Source: CAZSAK01 sp964605155 (GTDB lineage Bacteria; Pseudomonadota; Gammaproteobacteria; SZUA-140). Taken from it: a DNA stretch of 43,083 nucleotides. Each line of letters opens with the position of its first letter. Positions within the stretch are counted from its first letter, which is position 1. Below, one piece after another: positions 9,175 to 17,734 of this stretch. The DNA lies in contig CAZSAK010000021.1 of the NCBI GenBank assembly GCA_964605155.1, positions 1 through 43,083 on the forward strand. The letters are read 5' to 3'. The translations under genes were made by a program, and so were the position numbers. Below the pieces are notes generated by a model that worked only from the letters and a program-made list of their open reading frames with translations, was not told the origin of the DNA and did not search any database.

Positions 9175-9202
9175 AAAAAGGGATCGTCCTGATCCCTTTT
9201 TT
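9175..9202 (-). terminator. Intrinsic terminator, bidirectional in form
   Basis: The stem AAAAAGGGATC / GATCCCTTTTT (11 bp) has loop GTCCT. Reading on the minus strand the hairpin runs into T-rich sequence, so it ends the 9218-9427 gene just before the next gene's start. A/T flanks on both sides would let it work in either direction. Confidence 0.85.
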
Positions 9203-9217
9203 AAAGCAGTGAAATTC

Positions 9218-9427
9218 TTACCGGCCCCCGCTATCACCTTTCTTGACATAATAGGTGACGTGATCGCATAGGGCGATGATGGCTGTATCTCGATCCTTGA
9301 AAGGGCCGACAGGTTCACGGTTACGGTTATAGAAAAACCAGCTTTCATTTTCCCCGATGAAAGAGTGATAAAACAAACGCTCGGTACGAAACATGGATGG
9401 TCTAAAAGTAGGTATAGATATATTCAT
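9218..9427 (-). CDS. Small DUF6316-like protein
   Basis: A 69-residue soluble protein. The pattern RTERLFYHSF..ESWFFYNRNREPVGPF.DRDTAIIAL resembles the small gammaproteobacterial DUF6316 family (R-x-E-R-F, W-Y-F-x-x-R-x3-x-G-P-F). The family name is from memory and should be checked. It has its own terminator. Function is unknown. Confidence 0.65.
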   Translation of the reverse strand: MNISIPTFRPSMFRTERLFYHSFIGENESWFFYNRNREPVGPFKDRDTAIIALCDHVTYYVKKGDSGGR

Positions 9428-9690
9428 GACACTACCCCTTAATTCATGTCACTGAGGTAATATTATACCCTAAATAGCCTTGAACCGGGTAAAAGAACAA
9501 ACACACCATCTGTTTTAAAACAGGATCAATGAATAATCGATTGTATTTGATCTATTACTCTAACATAGAGGTATAGACGGGATATTTTACAACTTTAAGG
9601 TCGATTATATGTGCGTAAACAGGTCCTGTTTGAACAAACCGTTGTTGATTGAATGGTTTAAAAAAGCCCTGTCATTTACGTCATTCGACG
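9428..9690. other. Intergenic region with short palindromes
   Basis: This 263 bp AT-rich stretch has no convincing gene. It contains TGTTTTAAAACA at 9511-9522 and the palindrome AAACAGG-T-CCTGTTT at 9617-9631. These may be operators or hairpins. No assignment is possible. Confidence 0.35.
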
Positions 9691-10353
9691 CTACTGCTTC
9701 AACCTGATCCGCAAGCTGCCCTGCTTCACTTCTATCTGTTCCACACCATCACTCATGGCCTGCCAGAAACCGCCGGCCTCACCAAATTCCTGGACGAGAT
9801 CCCTGTTTTTCATGTTTCCCAACCAGGCGTTGGGCAGCGGTACACCCCACAGGCTCACCCCTTTCAATACCGCGCGGGGCCTGCCGTCGGAGATCATCAA
9901 TTCCATGCCTGCGGTCACCTTTACAGTATTACCACCCACAAGAGGGAGGTCCGGATCCAGGTCGATCAGCAATCTGGCGCTGGCAAGATTATCCGCGAGG
10001 TCAATCGCCAGCTTACTGGCGAGATCCGTGTTCCTTGCCAACATGGCATTGAGCTCTTTTTCGGTAAAGACGATTTCACGACTGGCGCCTTCTTCACTGT
10101 AGGGTTCCGGCTGTACGGCTTGCCGGGCGTTGGAACGTGAACCGGCATTCAGGCGTTCCAGCTTTTGCGTCAATTGCTGTTGCTCCTGTTGATTCAATGT
10201 TACCGGGGTAAACGCATCTGGAAACAATACAGATGTCATCAGCCAGTACGCGACAATCAAGGTAAGCATGATCGTGATAACCACGATGCCAAAGGTGCGC
10301 CAGCCATTGCCGGCGCGCGTGACAGGGTCCTGATGGGATAAGGGGTCCTTCAC
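9691..10353 (-). CDS. Single-pass membrane protein of unknown function
   Basis: A 220-residue protein. A short cytoplasmic N-terminus is followed by one membrane helix (TFGIVVITIMLTLIVAYWLM, about residues 20-40) and a soluble domain that should face the periplasm. The region VFTEKELNAMLARN..LASKLAIDLADNLASARLLIDLD..PLVGG is a recurrent pattern in proteobacterial proteins sometimes labelled arginine N-succinyltransferase. I see nothing that supports such an activity. It looks like a lipid- or ligand-binding beta-sheet domain, but that is a guess. Confidence 0.72.
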   Translation of the reverse strand: MKDPLSHQDPVTRAGNGWRTFGIVVITIMLTLIVAYWLMTSVLFPDAFTPVTLNQQEQQQLTQKLERLNAGSRSNARQAVQPEPYSEEGASREIVFTEKELNAMLARNTDLASKLAIDLADNLASARLLIDLDPDLPLVGGNTVKVTAGMELMISDGRPRAVLKGVSLWGVPLPNAWLGNMKNRDLVQEFGEAGGFWQAMSDGVEQIEVKQGSLRIRLKQ

Positions 10354-10548
10354 TGGATTCGCGCGCTCCTGATCTTCGCTAATGCGTCACCTGGTGACTG
10401 ATAGCCTGGCGATAGAAAGGTTGGGAAAAAACTTACAGGCATATTTGATAATAGATCCCATTTGAGAGACATGACCAGAAGGTAGTATTGCCGAACTTAT
10501 TTTACCTCGATTCTTTCCCGGTTAAACCAGATTTCCAGGTGCTATCTT

Positions 10549-11667
10549 CTAATTATCCAGAGTCTCCGGATGAAACGGAATGATTCCTGTCTGACCCAAC
10601 GGGTATGTAACAAAGGTAGATTCACGCAATACCCTTGCCGCCTCTTGCAGCCGTTGTGGTGGTTCGTCGACAGGCTCCGCGGTCAGCGGGAATGTGCCCC
10701 AGTGGATGCCAAGCGAATATTTCGAGTGAATATCATTATGTACCTGGACCGCCTCTTCAGGATTCACGTGCATGTCCTTCATGAACCAGCGCGGGTCGTA
10801 ACCCCCCACCGGGATCAGGGCGAAGTCAAAAGGCCCGCATCGTTCGCCGATCCCGGTGAAGATCCTGTCATTGTAGCCGGTATCACCGGCAAACCAGAAC
10901 TTGAAGCCTCCGATCTGAACCGACCAGGAGGCCCACAGGGACTCGTATCGATCGGTCAGGCCGCGTCCGCTCCAATGCTGGGACGGCGTTGCAGTCACCA
11001 TGGCGCCCGCGACCGCGTGAGTATCCCACCAGTCGAATTCGATCACATTATTCACACCCAGATCCGCAAACCATTTCTTAAGCCCGAGTGGCACCAACCA
11101 GGTCGTGCGATCGCCGAGTGTCCTGACTGTGTGTTTATCAAGGTGGTCATAGTGATTGTGGGAGATCAACACAAAATCGATCGCCGGTAACCGGTCGATC
11201 TGCATCGAGGGCGGCGTGGCACGCTTGGGTCCCATAAAGGTAAACGGTGAAGCACGTTCAGAAAACTGCGGATCGGAAAGTACATTGACACCCTGGTATT
11301 GCACCAGTGTTGTCGCATGGCCGATCCAGGTGACCTGGGGCTGCACCCCGGGATGGTTGATCCTGTCAAGCGATGTCTCTACCCTCGGCACACGCCCTGC
11401 GGTAGCTTCGTAATCAGGCCATTCCTCGTCACCGAAATAGCGCATGCGTAGAAAGGTGAAAAAGCTGCGCTTCGGGGGACCAAGATAGAGATTGCGAAAA
11501 CCGTTATCGGCGTGATGTTGAGGCATGGTTTCGTCAGTTCGTGTCATGTCTGTATAACATGCGGCGAGTGATACAGAACACGTTACAAGGAATAATGTCA
11601 AGAGGGCTGTTGATAGCGAGGGTCTGATTATATGTCTTTTTTCCTTGACCGTGTATCCGGTCTTCAT
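10549..11667 (-). CDS. NAPE-PLD-like metallo-beta-lactamase-fold lipoprotein
   Basis: A predicted zinc hydrolase of the family containing N-acyl-phosphatidylethanolamine phospholipase D. The metal motif HNHYDHLD is intact, WIGHATTLVQYQG precedes it, and FWFAGDTGY and the final GIHWGTF supply the other metal ligands. The N-terminus from Met 11667 (MKTGYTVKEKRHIIRP) leads to a hydrophobic segment ending LAAC, a lipobox, so the enzyme is probably anchored in the envelope. The frame is open to 11709, but the later Met gives a better signal. The substrate could be an N-acyl phospholipid or another phosphodiester. Confidence 0.87.
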   Translation of the reverse strand: MKTGYTVKEKRHIIRPSLSTALLTLFLVTCSVSLAACYTDMTRTDETMPQHHADNGFRNLYLGPPKRSFFTFLRMRYFGDEEWPDYEATAGRVPRVETSLDRINHPGVQPQVTWIGHATTLVQYQGVNVLSDPQFSERASPFTFMGPKRATPPSMQIDRLPAIDFVLISHNHYDHLDKHTVRTLGDRTTWLVPLGLKKWFADLGVNNVIEFDWWDTHAVAGAMVTATPSQHWSGRGLTDRYESLWASWSVQIGGFKFWFAGDTGYNDRIFTGIGERCGPFDFALIPVGGYDPRWFMKDMHVNPEEAVQVHNDIHSKYSLGIHWGTFPLTAEPVDEPPQRLQEAARVLRESTFVTYPLGQTGIIPFHPETLDN

Positions 11668-11763
11668 AACCTGAAAAGATTGACCTGTACCTATTATAAC
11701 AGTCGCCACCGCTTCCGCCCCTCTGGTAAAAAATGATCGTATTATAATCCGTATAAACAGTGT

Positions 11764-13725
11764 TTAAACGGCTTGTGCAGAGTCGAAAGCGTTATCCCGA
11801 TGCCTTGTCGCCGGCATCGGACAATGCAATGCGGCGGCGATCGCACGGATCACATCCAGCTCCTGGCTGCTAACGTGATGATCATCGCTTACAGCCATAA
11901 AACAGGCCTCGATGAGGCGTTGCTTGTCCATCGGCAGCAGCCGATCCAGCTGTTTCAGTGCATTATCAATGGTATTAAAGGGCAGACTTGTGGTGGGATA
12001 CATGTCACCCGCTTCTATGTTCAGGTATCTCACAGCACGCTCAAATCCATGTTTCATCGTGGTTGAATCCGCCTCCTCGACCTGCGCCAGCATTGACATC
12101 ATCACCTTGACCTGAATAGAGAGTTGATGCAGCTTGCGATGCCGGCCTGTCGATAGTCGGCCCTCGGGCGCGTCCAGGCTATTGTTGATCAGTGTACTCA
12201 GGCACCATTCGAACAGGCTGACATACTGGTCAAAGCGGATCAACAGATTCATGACACGCTGAAAGCGGGCCTTCTGTGGTTGCGAACAGGACTGCAATGT
12301 GGGAATCGCCAGTCCAACCAGCGACAAATAGTATTCCCTCCCGATGACTTTCAAAATTGTATGCAGACTGGTGAGCTTGTGATCGACACCCGGTTCGGCC
12401 TGCGCCTTGATCAGATCACACTGTCTGTCTTGAACGGCCTTGTCTTCACTCAACAGCAAGGCGTAAATCAGGGCGCGGGCATGGTAGGGATCGCGCGCGG
12501 CGTCCTTGAGCGCGGCCGGTATACTTTCCAGCAAGCCCCTGGCATGGACAACATTCCCGGCATCGATATCCTTGAACGAGTGTAGTTGCGAGATCGCATC
12601 GGCTGCTGCAATCGCCATGACCGGGCGTAATTTCTGTTGCTTTTCCTTGCGCCCGTCGACCAGTTCCTCGGTCATGACCTTTTCAGTGAATGTAGTCGCA
12701 ACCTTTGGAAATTGACCATCCCAACGAGGATCGATGCGCAGGATACGATCCCGCAAGGGTGGATGTGTGGCAAACAGCGACTGGGGGAAAGGCACTGCAC
12801 TGCTGGCGAAGAAAAAATGACTAAACTCGGGCACGCGAGGATGCAGCAGTTTCGAGCCGTACACATAACCACCGATCGTTTTCAGCGCCGTCGCGATACC
12901 ATCGGGATTGCGCGTAAACTGCACTGCCGATGCATCGGCAAGATATTCGCGCTGTCGATTGATTGTCGCCTTGATCAGGCTGCCAAAAAAGGTACCACCG
13001 ATTCCGATGGCCATCAGTCCCGCACTCAATGTCAGGAGACCCAACCCGGCATTGCCGCGTATTTCAACGCGTGAGGCACGGCGATAGGACATAAAACGAA
13101 ACATGCGTGCACCGATCAGGCCCAGTAACAGGATCCCGTTGAGGATACTGGCGATCCTGATGTTAAGACGCATATCACCGTTGAGGATGTGACTGAACTC
13201 ATGCGCAACCACCCCTTGCAGGGCATCCCGGTCCAACGCCTCGAGCAGCCCCTGAGTAACACATACCACCGCATCATCGGTACTCAGCCCGGCAGCAAAG
13301 GCGTTAACCCCTCGCTCATTCCCCAGGATATAGACCGACGGCACGGGTACGCCGGATGCGATTGCCATCTCTTCCACCACGTTCAACAGGCGCCTTTGGG
13401 CAGGATCATCCGTGTTTTGCGGCACAAGCCGTGCGCTCAACATATCGGCTACCATGTGCCCGCCGGCACTCATCTGATAGATTTTGTAGAGTGATCCGGC
13501 AGCCACGACGAGGAGAACACCGATGACGATGCTGACATGGAAGCCCGGATCCAGGCTGGCCGCATAGGCCAACAAACCCTGATGGGTATCCACGGTATTG
13601 ATGTACAGCACGAACACCAGCAACAATTCGGCCAAAACGATGAGGCTGATGATCGCCAGTATGAACAACACTACCAGCCGTACAGTAGACTTGCGTGCCT
13701 GGTCCTGCGCCTCGAAAAAGTTCAC
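11764..13725 (-). CDS. M48 family metalloprotease with long C-terminal extension
   Basis: A 653-residue membrane zinc protease. Two membrane helices near residues 17-40 and 60-80 precede the catalytic HEFSH motif (in VVAHEFSHILNGD), with two more helices after it and the third zinc ligand in REYLADA. This core resembles HtpX. It then has ~330 further residues, helical, with a TerB-like end (LIEACFMAVSDDHHVSSQELDVIRAIA). HtpX itself is ~290 residues, so this is the longer class paired with LemA. The lemA gene is 28 bp upstream on the same strand, forming an operon. The likely role is membrane protein quality control. Confidence 0.9.
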   Translation of the reverse strand: MNFFEAQDQARKSTVRLVVLFILAIISLIVLAELLLVFVLYINTVDTHQGLLAYAASLDPGFHVSIVIGVLLVVAAGSLYKIYQMSAGGHMVADMLSARLVPQNTDDPAQRRLLNVVEEMAIASGVPVPSVYILGNERGVNAFAAGLSTDDAVVCVTQGLLEALDRDALQGVVAHEFSHILNGDMRLNIRIASILNGILLLGLIGARMFRFMSYRRASRVEIRGNAGLGLLTLSAGLMAIGIGGTFFGSLIKATINRQREYLADASAVQFTRNPDGIATALKTIGGYVYGSKLLHPRVPEFSHFFFASSAVPFPQSLFATHPPLRDRILRIDPRWDGQFPKVATTFTEKVMTEELVDGRKEKQQKLRPVMAIAAADAISQLHSFKDIDAGNVVHARGLLESIPAALKDAARDPYHARALIYALLLSEDKAVQDRQCDLIKAQAEPGVDHKLTSLHTILKVIGREYYLSLVGLAIPTLQSCSQPQKARFQRVMNLLIRFDQYVSLFEWCLSTLINNSLDAPEGRLSTGRHRKLHQLSIQVKVMMSMLAQVEEADSTTMKHGFERAVRYLNIEAGDMYPTTSLPFNTIDNALKQLDRLLPMDKQRLIEACFMAVSDDHHVSSQELDVIRAIAAALHCPMPATRHRDNAFDSAQAV

Positions 13726-13753
13726 TACATGAATTCCAGGGAAAAATTAACGA

Positions 13754-14362
13754 TTAACCGAATGAGACTTTGGGTGCCTCCTTGATGGCGGCCTTGTCAT
13801 CAAACTCCAGCAGGGTGGCGTCCTCACGAAAACCGAACATATTTGCAAACATATTGGGCGGAAAGGATTGACGGTAGGAATTGAATGTCATGACCGAGTC
13901 GTTGAAGGACTGACGCGCAAACGCGACCCGGTTTTCCGTGCTGGTGAGTTCTTCACTGAGCTGTTGCATGTTCTCACTGGCCTTGAGATCGGGATAGGCC
14001 TCCATTACCACATTCAGGCGTCCCAGTGCGCTGGACAGAGCACCTTCGGCACCCATCAGGGACTTCATGGCCTCGGCGTTCGCAGGATCCGCTGCAGCGG
14101 TGCTCAGGCTGGACATTGCCGCATTCCTTGCCGCAATGACAGATTCGAGTGTTTCACGTTCATGTTTCAAATATCCCTTTGCGGTTTCCACCAGGTTGGG
14201 GATCAGATCATAACGGCGCTTGAGCTGCACATCGATCTGCGCAAAGGCGTTTTTGAAGCGGTTTTTGAGTGTCACCAGGCGGTTGTAAACAGTAACGATA
14301 TAAAAGATCACTCCAAGTATAACCACCAGCGAGATCACACCAGTCATATCCATGTTTTTCAC
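13754..14362 (-). CDS. lemA: LemA family protein
   Basis: A 202-residue inner-membrane-anchored helical protein. One membrane helix (GVISLVVILGVIFYIVTVY) is followed by NRLVTLKNRFKNAFAQIDVQLKRRYDLIPNLV, the LemA signature, and by long amphipathic helices. It is first in a two-gene operon with the M48 protease, a pairing found in many bacteria. The molecular role is not settled; a partner or adaptor for the protease is the usual inference. Confidence 0.95.
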   Translation of the reverse strand: MKNMDMTGVISLVVILGVIFYIVTVYNRLVTLKNRFKNAFAQIDVQLKRRYDLIPNLVETAKGYLKHERETLESVIAARNAAMSSLSTAAADPANAEAMKSLMGAEGALSSALGRLNVVMEAYPDLKASENMQQLSEELTSTENRVAFARQSFNDSVMTFNSYRQSFPPNMFANMFGFREDATLLEFDDKAAIKEAPKVSFG

Positions 14363-14534
14363 TCCTTTTGAAATGGTTCCGGGTCACCACAATTCCATTG
14401 CTGTCGACGGCAGCGCATGCGAATGATGCACATCATATACCAACTGCAGGACCAACAGATCCCTTTCATCGGCCGGATCCTTTATATCTCAATATAGTCC
14501 TATATCAGTGGCACCCGATTACGAATCAAACGCC

Positions 14535-15053
14535 TTATATCGTCTTTCGCATCCTGAGTAACAGGGAATGACAGGCCTTGTATAACAGCAGCTCCATATC
14601 CTTCTCGTCGTATAACGATCTTAGCCTGAATAACGTTCGCCAACTCATTAACCTGTTTATAAACTGACCCCAACCTGCCTTTTCCTGAACACTAAGCGTT
14701 GACTTTATCTTGCCTGTTTTCAGATAGCTGAGTCTTGCATTGACGGTAATGTGAGGGCGCCAGAATACGGGCGTCATCTCGGCATCGAGGATCTCCCCCG
14801 ACTGATACTGGGGTATCATTACGTCCAGGACCAGATCAGTATCCCTGGGATCGTCTACTTGAGACGCAGGGGGAAGAATAAAGATCTCCTTGAGGTTATC
14901 CAGCAGGTGCGTATCCAGGTTCCGGGCCTGAAGGATATCCAGGCCTTCAAGGATCCTTTTTTCATCACCTTTCGGAACGATCACCAGGTTACCAAGGAAG
15001 ACCCGCGGCTTTTCCTTTCTGAATAATCTCCTGAACACATTGATCCCTGACAT
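14535..15053 (-). CDS. Conserved hypothetical protein
   Basis: A ~172-residue soluble protein from Met 15053 (MSGINVFRRLFRKEKPRVF). An upstream in-frame Met at 15152 adds a stretch with poor coding character. Visible are a beta-rich middle (TDLVLDVMIPQYQSGEILDAEMTPVFWRPHITVNARL) and a basic, helical C-terminus. The pattern is compatible with a small lipoprotein-like domain without a signal, but I do not recognise a family. CAGG lies close before the chosen ATG. Confidence 0.5.
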   Translation of the reverse strand: MSGINVFRRLFRKEKPRVFLGNLVIVPKGDEKRILEGLDILQARNLDTHLLDNLKEIFILPPASQVDDPRDTDLVLDVMIPQYQSGEILDAEMTPVFWRPHITVNARLSYLKTGKIKSTLSVQEKAGWGQFINRLMSWRTLFRLRSLYDEKDMELLLYKACHSLLLRMRKTI

Positions 15054-15385
15054 TACCTGGCCATATTCAAACGATGGAACATGATAACATCCACTGGCAT
15101 CCGACCTATCCCCGGCATTATGTAGCCGCGGGATGTATGACAGAACGCCCAAGAGATCAAAGATGGATAGTTCTATATATCAGTATTTGATATGACGGCA
15201 TCAAGCCGAGGGTAAGGCGGGCATGTCCCAACACCAATGCAATGATCGAGGCCTGCATCGGTTATCGACTCATTACCGGTTTCTATACCAGCCAGCAGAA
15301 CTCCGATAGGTGACACAGGAATCCGGAAGAATTCCTGCATCACCATAATAAATCAGCCCGGTACCGGCGGCCAAAGACCGAGCAT

Positions 15386-15462
15386 CTATATCGGTAAAGA
15401 CTTTTTCTTTGTAGCTGCCTGTTTCTTCGTCGCAAGTTTCTTGTTCGTTGCAGCCTTCACCT
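15386..15462 (-). pseudogene. Out-of-frame continuation of the lysine-rich tail
   Basis: Read in the -1 frame relative to the gene above, this segment encodes VKAATNKKLATKKQAATKK followed by KSLPI and a TAG at 15386. Its composition matches the repeat tail, so it was part of the same reading frame before an indel of one base (or an equivalent change). Confidence 0.55.
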
Positions 15463-15765
15463 TCACCACAATCTCTTCTTCGTTGCGACCTTTTTCTTCG
15501 CTGCAACCTTTTTCTTCGCTGCGACCTTTTTCTTCGCTGCAACCTTTTTCTTTGGCGCCGCCTTCTTCTTCACAGCGACCTTTTTCTTGACAGCAACCTT
15601 TTTCTTTACCGAGATCTTTTTCTTCGTCACGCCTCGATGTGATCCGTAAGTCGCGTATGACGGAACAGACGTCAACGACATCACAACAGGCGGCACATAG
15701 GCCATCTTTCTTACGAATTTTCTTCTAGAGGTATTTACATCAGACGTATCATGCGCATCGCTCAT
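15463..15765 (-). CDS. Tat-type exported protein with lysine-rich repeat tail, frameshifted
   Basis: A 100-residue product. Residues ~14-42 (SRRKFVRKMAYVPPVVMSL..VPSYA) form a twin-arginine signal of the kind found on many small exported proteobacterial proteins. The rest is KKKVAxx repeated, a highly basic histone-H1-like tail. The frame ends KKRLW. In the next frame the pattern resumes and runs for ~30 residues (KAATNKKLATKKQAATKKKSLPI), stopping at 15386. A single base missing near 15470-15478 would join them. It may be a sequencing error, a real mutation, or slippage in the repeat. Function is unknown; a polyanion- or cell-wall-binding tail is conceivable. Confidence 0.6.
   Translation of the reverse strand: MSDAHDTSDVNTSRRKFVRKMAYVPPVVMSLTSVPSYATYGSHRGVTKKKISVKKKVAVKKKVAVKKKAAPKKKVAAKKKVAAKKKVAAKKKVATKKRLW
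15481..15624 (-). repeat. 18 bp tandem repeat, eight degenerate units
   Basis: Eight consecutive 18 bp units share the core CCTTTTTCTTCGCTGC (plus-strand reading) and encode the KKKVAA-type units of the protein above. The second to fourth units differ mostly at one base. Such arrays change length by slippage or recombination. Confidence 0.85.
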
Positions 15766-16220
15766 ATGACATCCCTCAAATAATAAAATGACTGAAAATA
15801 AAACGCATGAGGAATGGCCGAACTAACCATGCCCCCCTGATGTCTTCCATGATCGTTGTCGTTATGATGACTTTCGCGGCTATCTTTAATAAAACCTGGT
15901 TACCCACGATCTCCCTATATGACATTTAATACGCAATAATCACCGGAGTCAACGTAGCCGGTTTAGCCCTGATTGTATTCATCAGTTGTATGCATAATTT
16001 CTAATATAGTGTTTTTTTAAATTTCTCGATTACTTATCTGCATAAGCTATACCATTAAGATAACTTTCAGGTTACCCACCGGTAATTCATCAGGAATTTG
16101 CGATCACCTTGGCTATGCTGAATTGACCTGATGGTCACGGTTTTGCTTCACGAGAATGAGGTTGCCGGTTACCGCGGTTTGCGCTCAAAAAAGCGCCTGT
16201 CCCGTCGATACCCAAATCGT
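15766..16220. other. Intergenic region, no convincing gene
   Basis: This ~455 bp AT-rich stretch separates the divergent Tat-type gene and mtgA. It must hold both promoters. A +frame is open upstream of mtgA from 16131 but lacks family similarity. I see no RNA gene or repeat. Confidence 0.4.
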
Positions 16221-16946
16221 ATGAAACAGATCAAGAAAATCATCAACCGTTACCGGTTTATATTGCGCTGGAGTCTGCGTATCACGCTAGTCTGCCTGCT
16301 GGTCGATTTCGGTTACATCCTGGGCACGTTACCTGACTGGACCCACTTTGCCGACGGCCCCATCCAAAAATCAGCATTCATGATGGATTATGAATATCAG
16401 CGTGCAATGGATCACACGCTGCCACCACTACGATGGCAACCCGTAAGCCTGCATGATATATCCGGCAATATCGCGCATGCTGTCATCGCGGCCGAGGATT
16501 CCCACTTTTATAATCATAGCGGGATCGATACCGAGGCCTTCAAGGAGGCCTGGGAATACAACCTGAAGAAAGGACGCATCATCTATGGCGGCAGCACGAT
16601 CTCCCAGCAGATGATCAAGAATTTCCTGTTGAGCCCTTCACGTAACCCACTGCGCAAATGGCATGAACTCTGGCTGACACTCTCACTTGAGAAAAACATC
16701 AGCAAGGATCGCATCCTTGAGGTCTATCTGAACATCGCCGAGTTCGGTGTCGGTATCTACGGCGTGGAGGCTGCCTGTCGATACTACTGGGATCAGCCGG
16801 CCAGGAATATTTCGATGGATCACGCCATCGAACTGGCCGCAACACTGAGTGCACCCAGAAAACACAATCCCGCTACTCGCACTGCGTATTTTCTGAAACA
16901 GGCCGCAAAAATAAAACGCAATATGGGATATCAGACAGGTCTTTGA
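16221..16946 (+). CDS. mtgA: Monofunctional biosynthetic peptidoglycan transglycosylase
   Basis: A GT51 glycosyltransferase that polymerises lipid II into glycan strands at the inner membrane. From Met 16221 (MKQIKKIINRYRF) there is a short basic N-terminus and one membrane helix (ITLVCLLVDFGYILGTL). The GT51 motifs follow: AAEDSHFYNHSGID with the catalytic Glu, GGSTISQQMIKN, KWHELWLTLSLE, and ILEVYLNIAEFGVGIYG. About 241 residues fits MtgA, and there is no transpeptidase domain. The frame is open from 16131, but those 30 residues are not typical of the family. Confidence 0.94.
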   Translation: MKQIKKIINRYRFILRWSLRITLVCLLVDFGYILGTLPDWTHFADGPIQKSAFMMDYEYQRAMDHTLPPLRWQPVSLHDISGNIAHAVIAAEDSHFYNHSGIDTEAFKEAWEYNLKKGRIIYGGSTISQQMIKNFLLSPSRNPLRKWHELWLTLSLEKNISKDRILEVYLNIAEFGVGIYGVEAACRYYWDQPARNISMDHAIELAATLSAPRKHNPATRTAYFLKQAAKIKRNMGYQTGL

Positions 16947-17220
16947 TTTTCACTCCTTCCCGATATAGACGTATGGCCGTTTGATCAATTACCACATGAT
17001 AACCGTGACAGAATATGCGTAAAAACAGTCACTCAACAACCCGCTCACGCAGCACTTTTTAGAACCATTCTTATGTCTTAACCTATCCGGGCAATCATGG
17101 TTCATTTTCTCTATCTACCCCGCACCAGTGTCATACAAATTTAATAATCAATTCGTAATATTATTGTTATGAACTCAGACATATCCTGATTGTCATATTC
17201 ACTACACACTCCTTAGAAGG
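16947..17220. other. Intergenic region upstream of the PilZ gene
   Basis: AT-rich and without a convincing reading frame. It probably includes the promoter for the PilZ transcript. No clear -35/-10 pair was identified. Confidence 0.35.
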
Positions 17221-17221
17221 T

Positions 17222-17278
17222 CTGTGGAAAGGAGGGTGATACCGGATACCGCTCACCTTACATCTGTCAAATCCACAG
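17222..17278 (+). promoter_or_regulatory. Foldable leader of the PilZ gene with an unused strong Shine-Dalgarno
   Basis: Outer arms CTGTGG (17222-17227) and CCACAG (17273-17278) can pair, and inner arms GGTGA (17235-17239) and TCACC (17253-17257) can pair inside them. The gene's own ribosome site (AGGG, 17277-17280) overlaps the outer 3' arm and would be partly hidden. A near-perfect anti-16S match AAGGAGGGTGAT lies in the inner 5' arm but has no start codon after it. This may be a translational switch or standby site. Confidence 0.35.
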
Positions 17279-17288
17279 GGTATAAGTC

Positions 17289-17618
17289 ATGGAACATCGC
17301 TACACTAGACGTATCAAAACATCACGGAATGTTGTCATATACGATCGGCGAGGCAACGACCTTAAGGGCGCGATTAAGAATGTGAATCGGGAAGGGATGT
17401 ATATCCGGACTGACGCACAGCATATACGCAAAGGCGAGTCGCTGGACATAGAGCTTGTGCATGATTGCTGTATACGGGTATGTGTGGTACACGTCAATGA
17501 CGAAGGTTTCGGCGTATTGATTGTTCCTCCGAGAGGTGACATAAAAATCGGAGCTTCCCCACCATATCCTCTTCCTGATTTATGCCGGACATGCCTTGAG
17601 ACTGGCGTTTATTCATAA
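17289..17618 (+). CDS. PilZ domain protein
   Basis: A 109-residue single-domain PilZ protein, a class of cyclic-di-GMP receptors. The two ligand motifs are recognisable: RYTRRIKTS for RxxxR and NVNREGMYI for (D/N)xSxxG, where the serine is replaced by Arg (N-R-E-G). That change, plus the two adjacent Cys (HDCCIRV), means nucleotide binding should be tested. It is a single gene with a structured leader (see 17222) and converges with the MgtC-like gene. Confidence 0.82.
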   Translation: MEHRYTRRIKTSRNVVIYDRRGNDLKGAIKNVNREGMYIRTDAQHIRKGESLDIELVHDCCIRVCVVHVNDEGFGVLIVPPRGDIKIGASPPYPLPDLCRTCLETGVYS

Positions 17619-17734
17619 TCAATCTTGGGGTGGGGAAGGTTGCGCGTACTTTCATAAAAAATCACACCCATGCAACAGTATAGGCGGTCACGAGCAGCCC
17701 CTGTGACTTTACCCTGTCTGCAAACCATTGCTGG

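Noticed and set aside
9691..10353. Arginine N-succinyltransferase label
   Set aside because: The protein is a single-pass membrane protein without any acetyl/succinyl-CoA motif; that label appears to be a propagated name.
10570..11190. 206-codon plus-strand frame opposite the metallo-beta-lactamase gene
   Set aside because: Antisense shadow of a gene whose metal motifs are intact.
15481..15624. Regular 18 bp repeats as a possible CRISPR array
   Set aside because: There are no spacers; the units are contiguous and translate as KKKVAA, so it is a coding tandem repeat.
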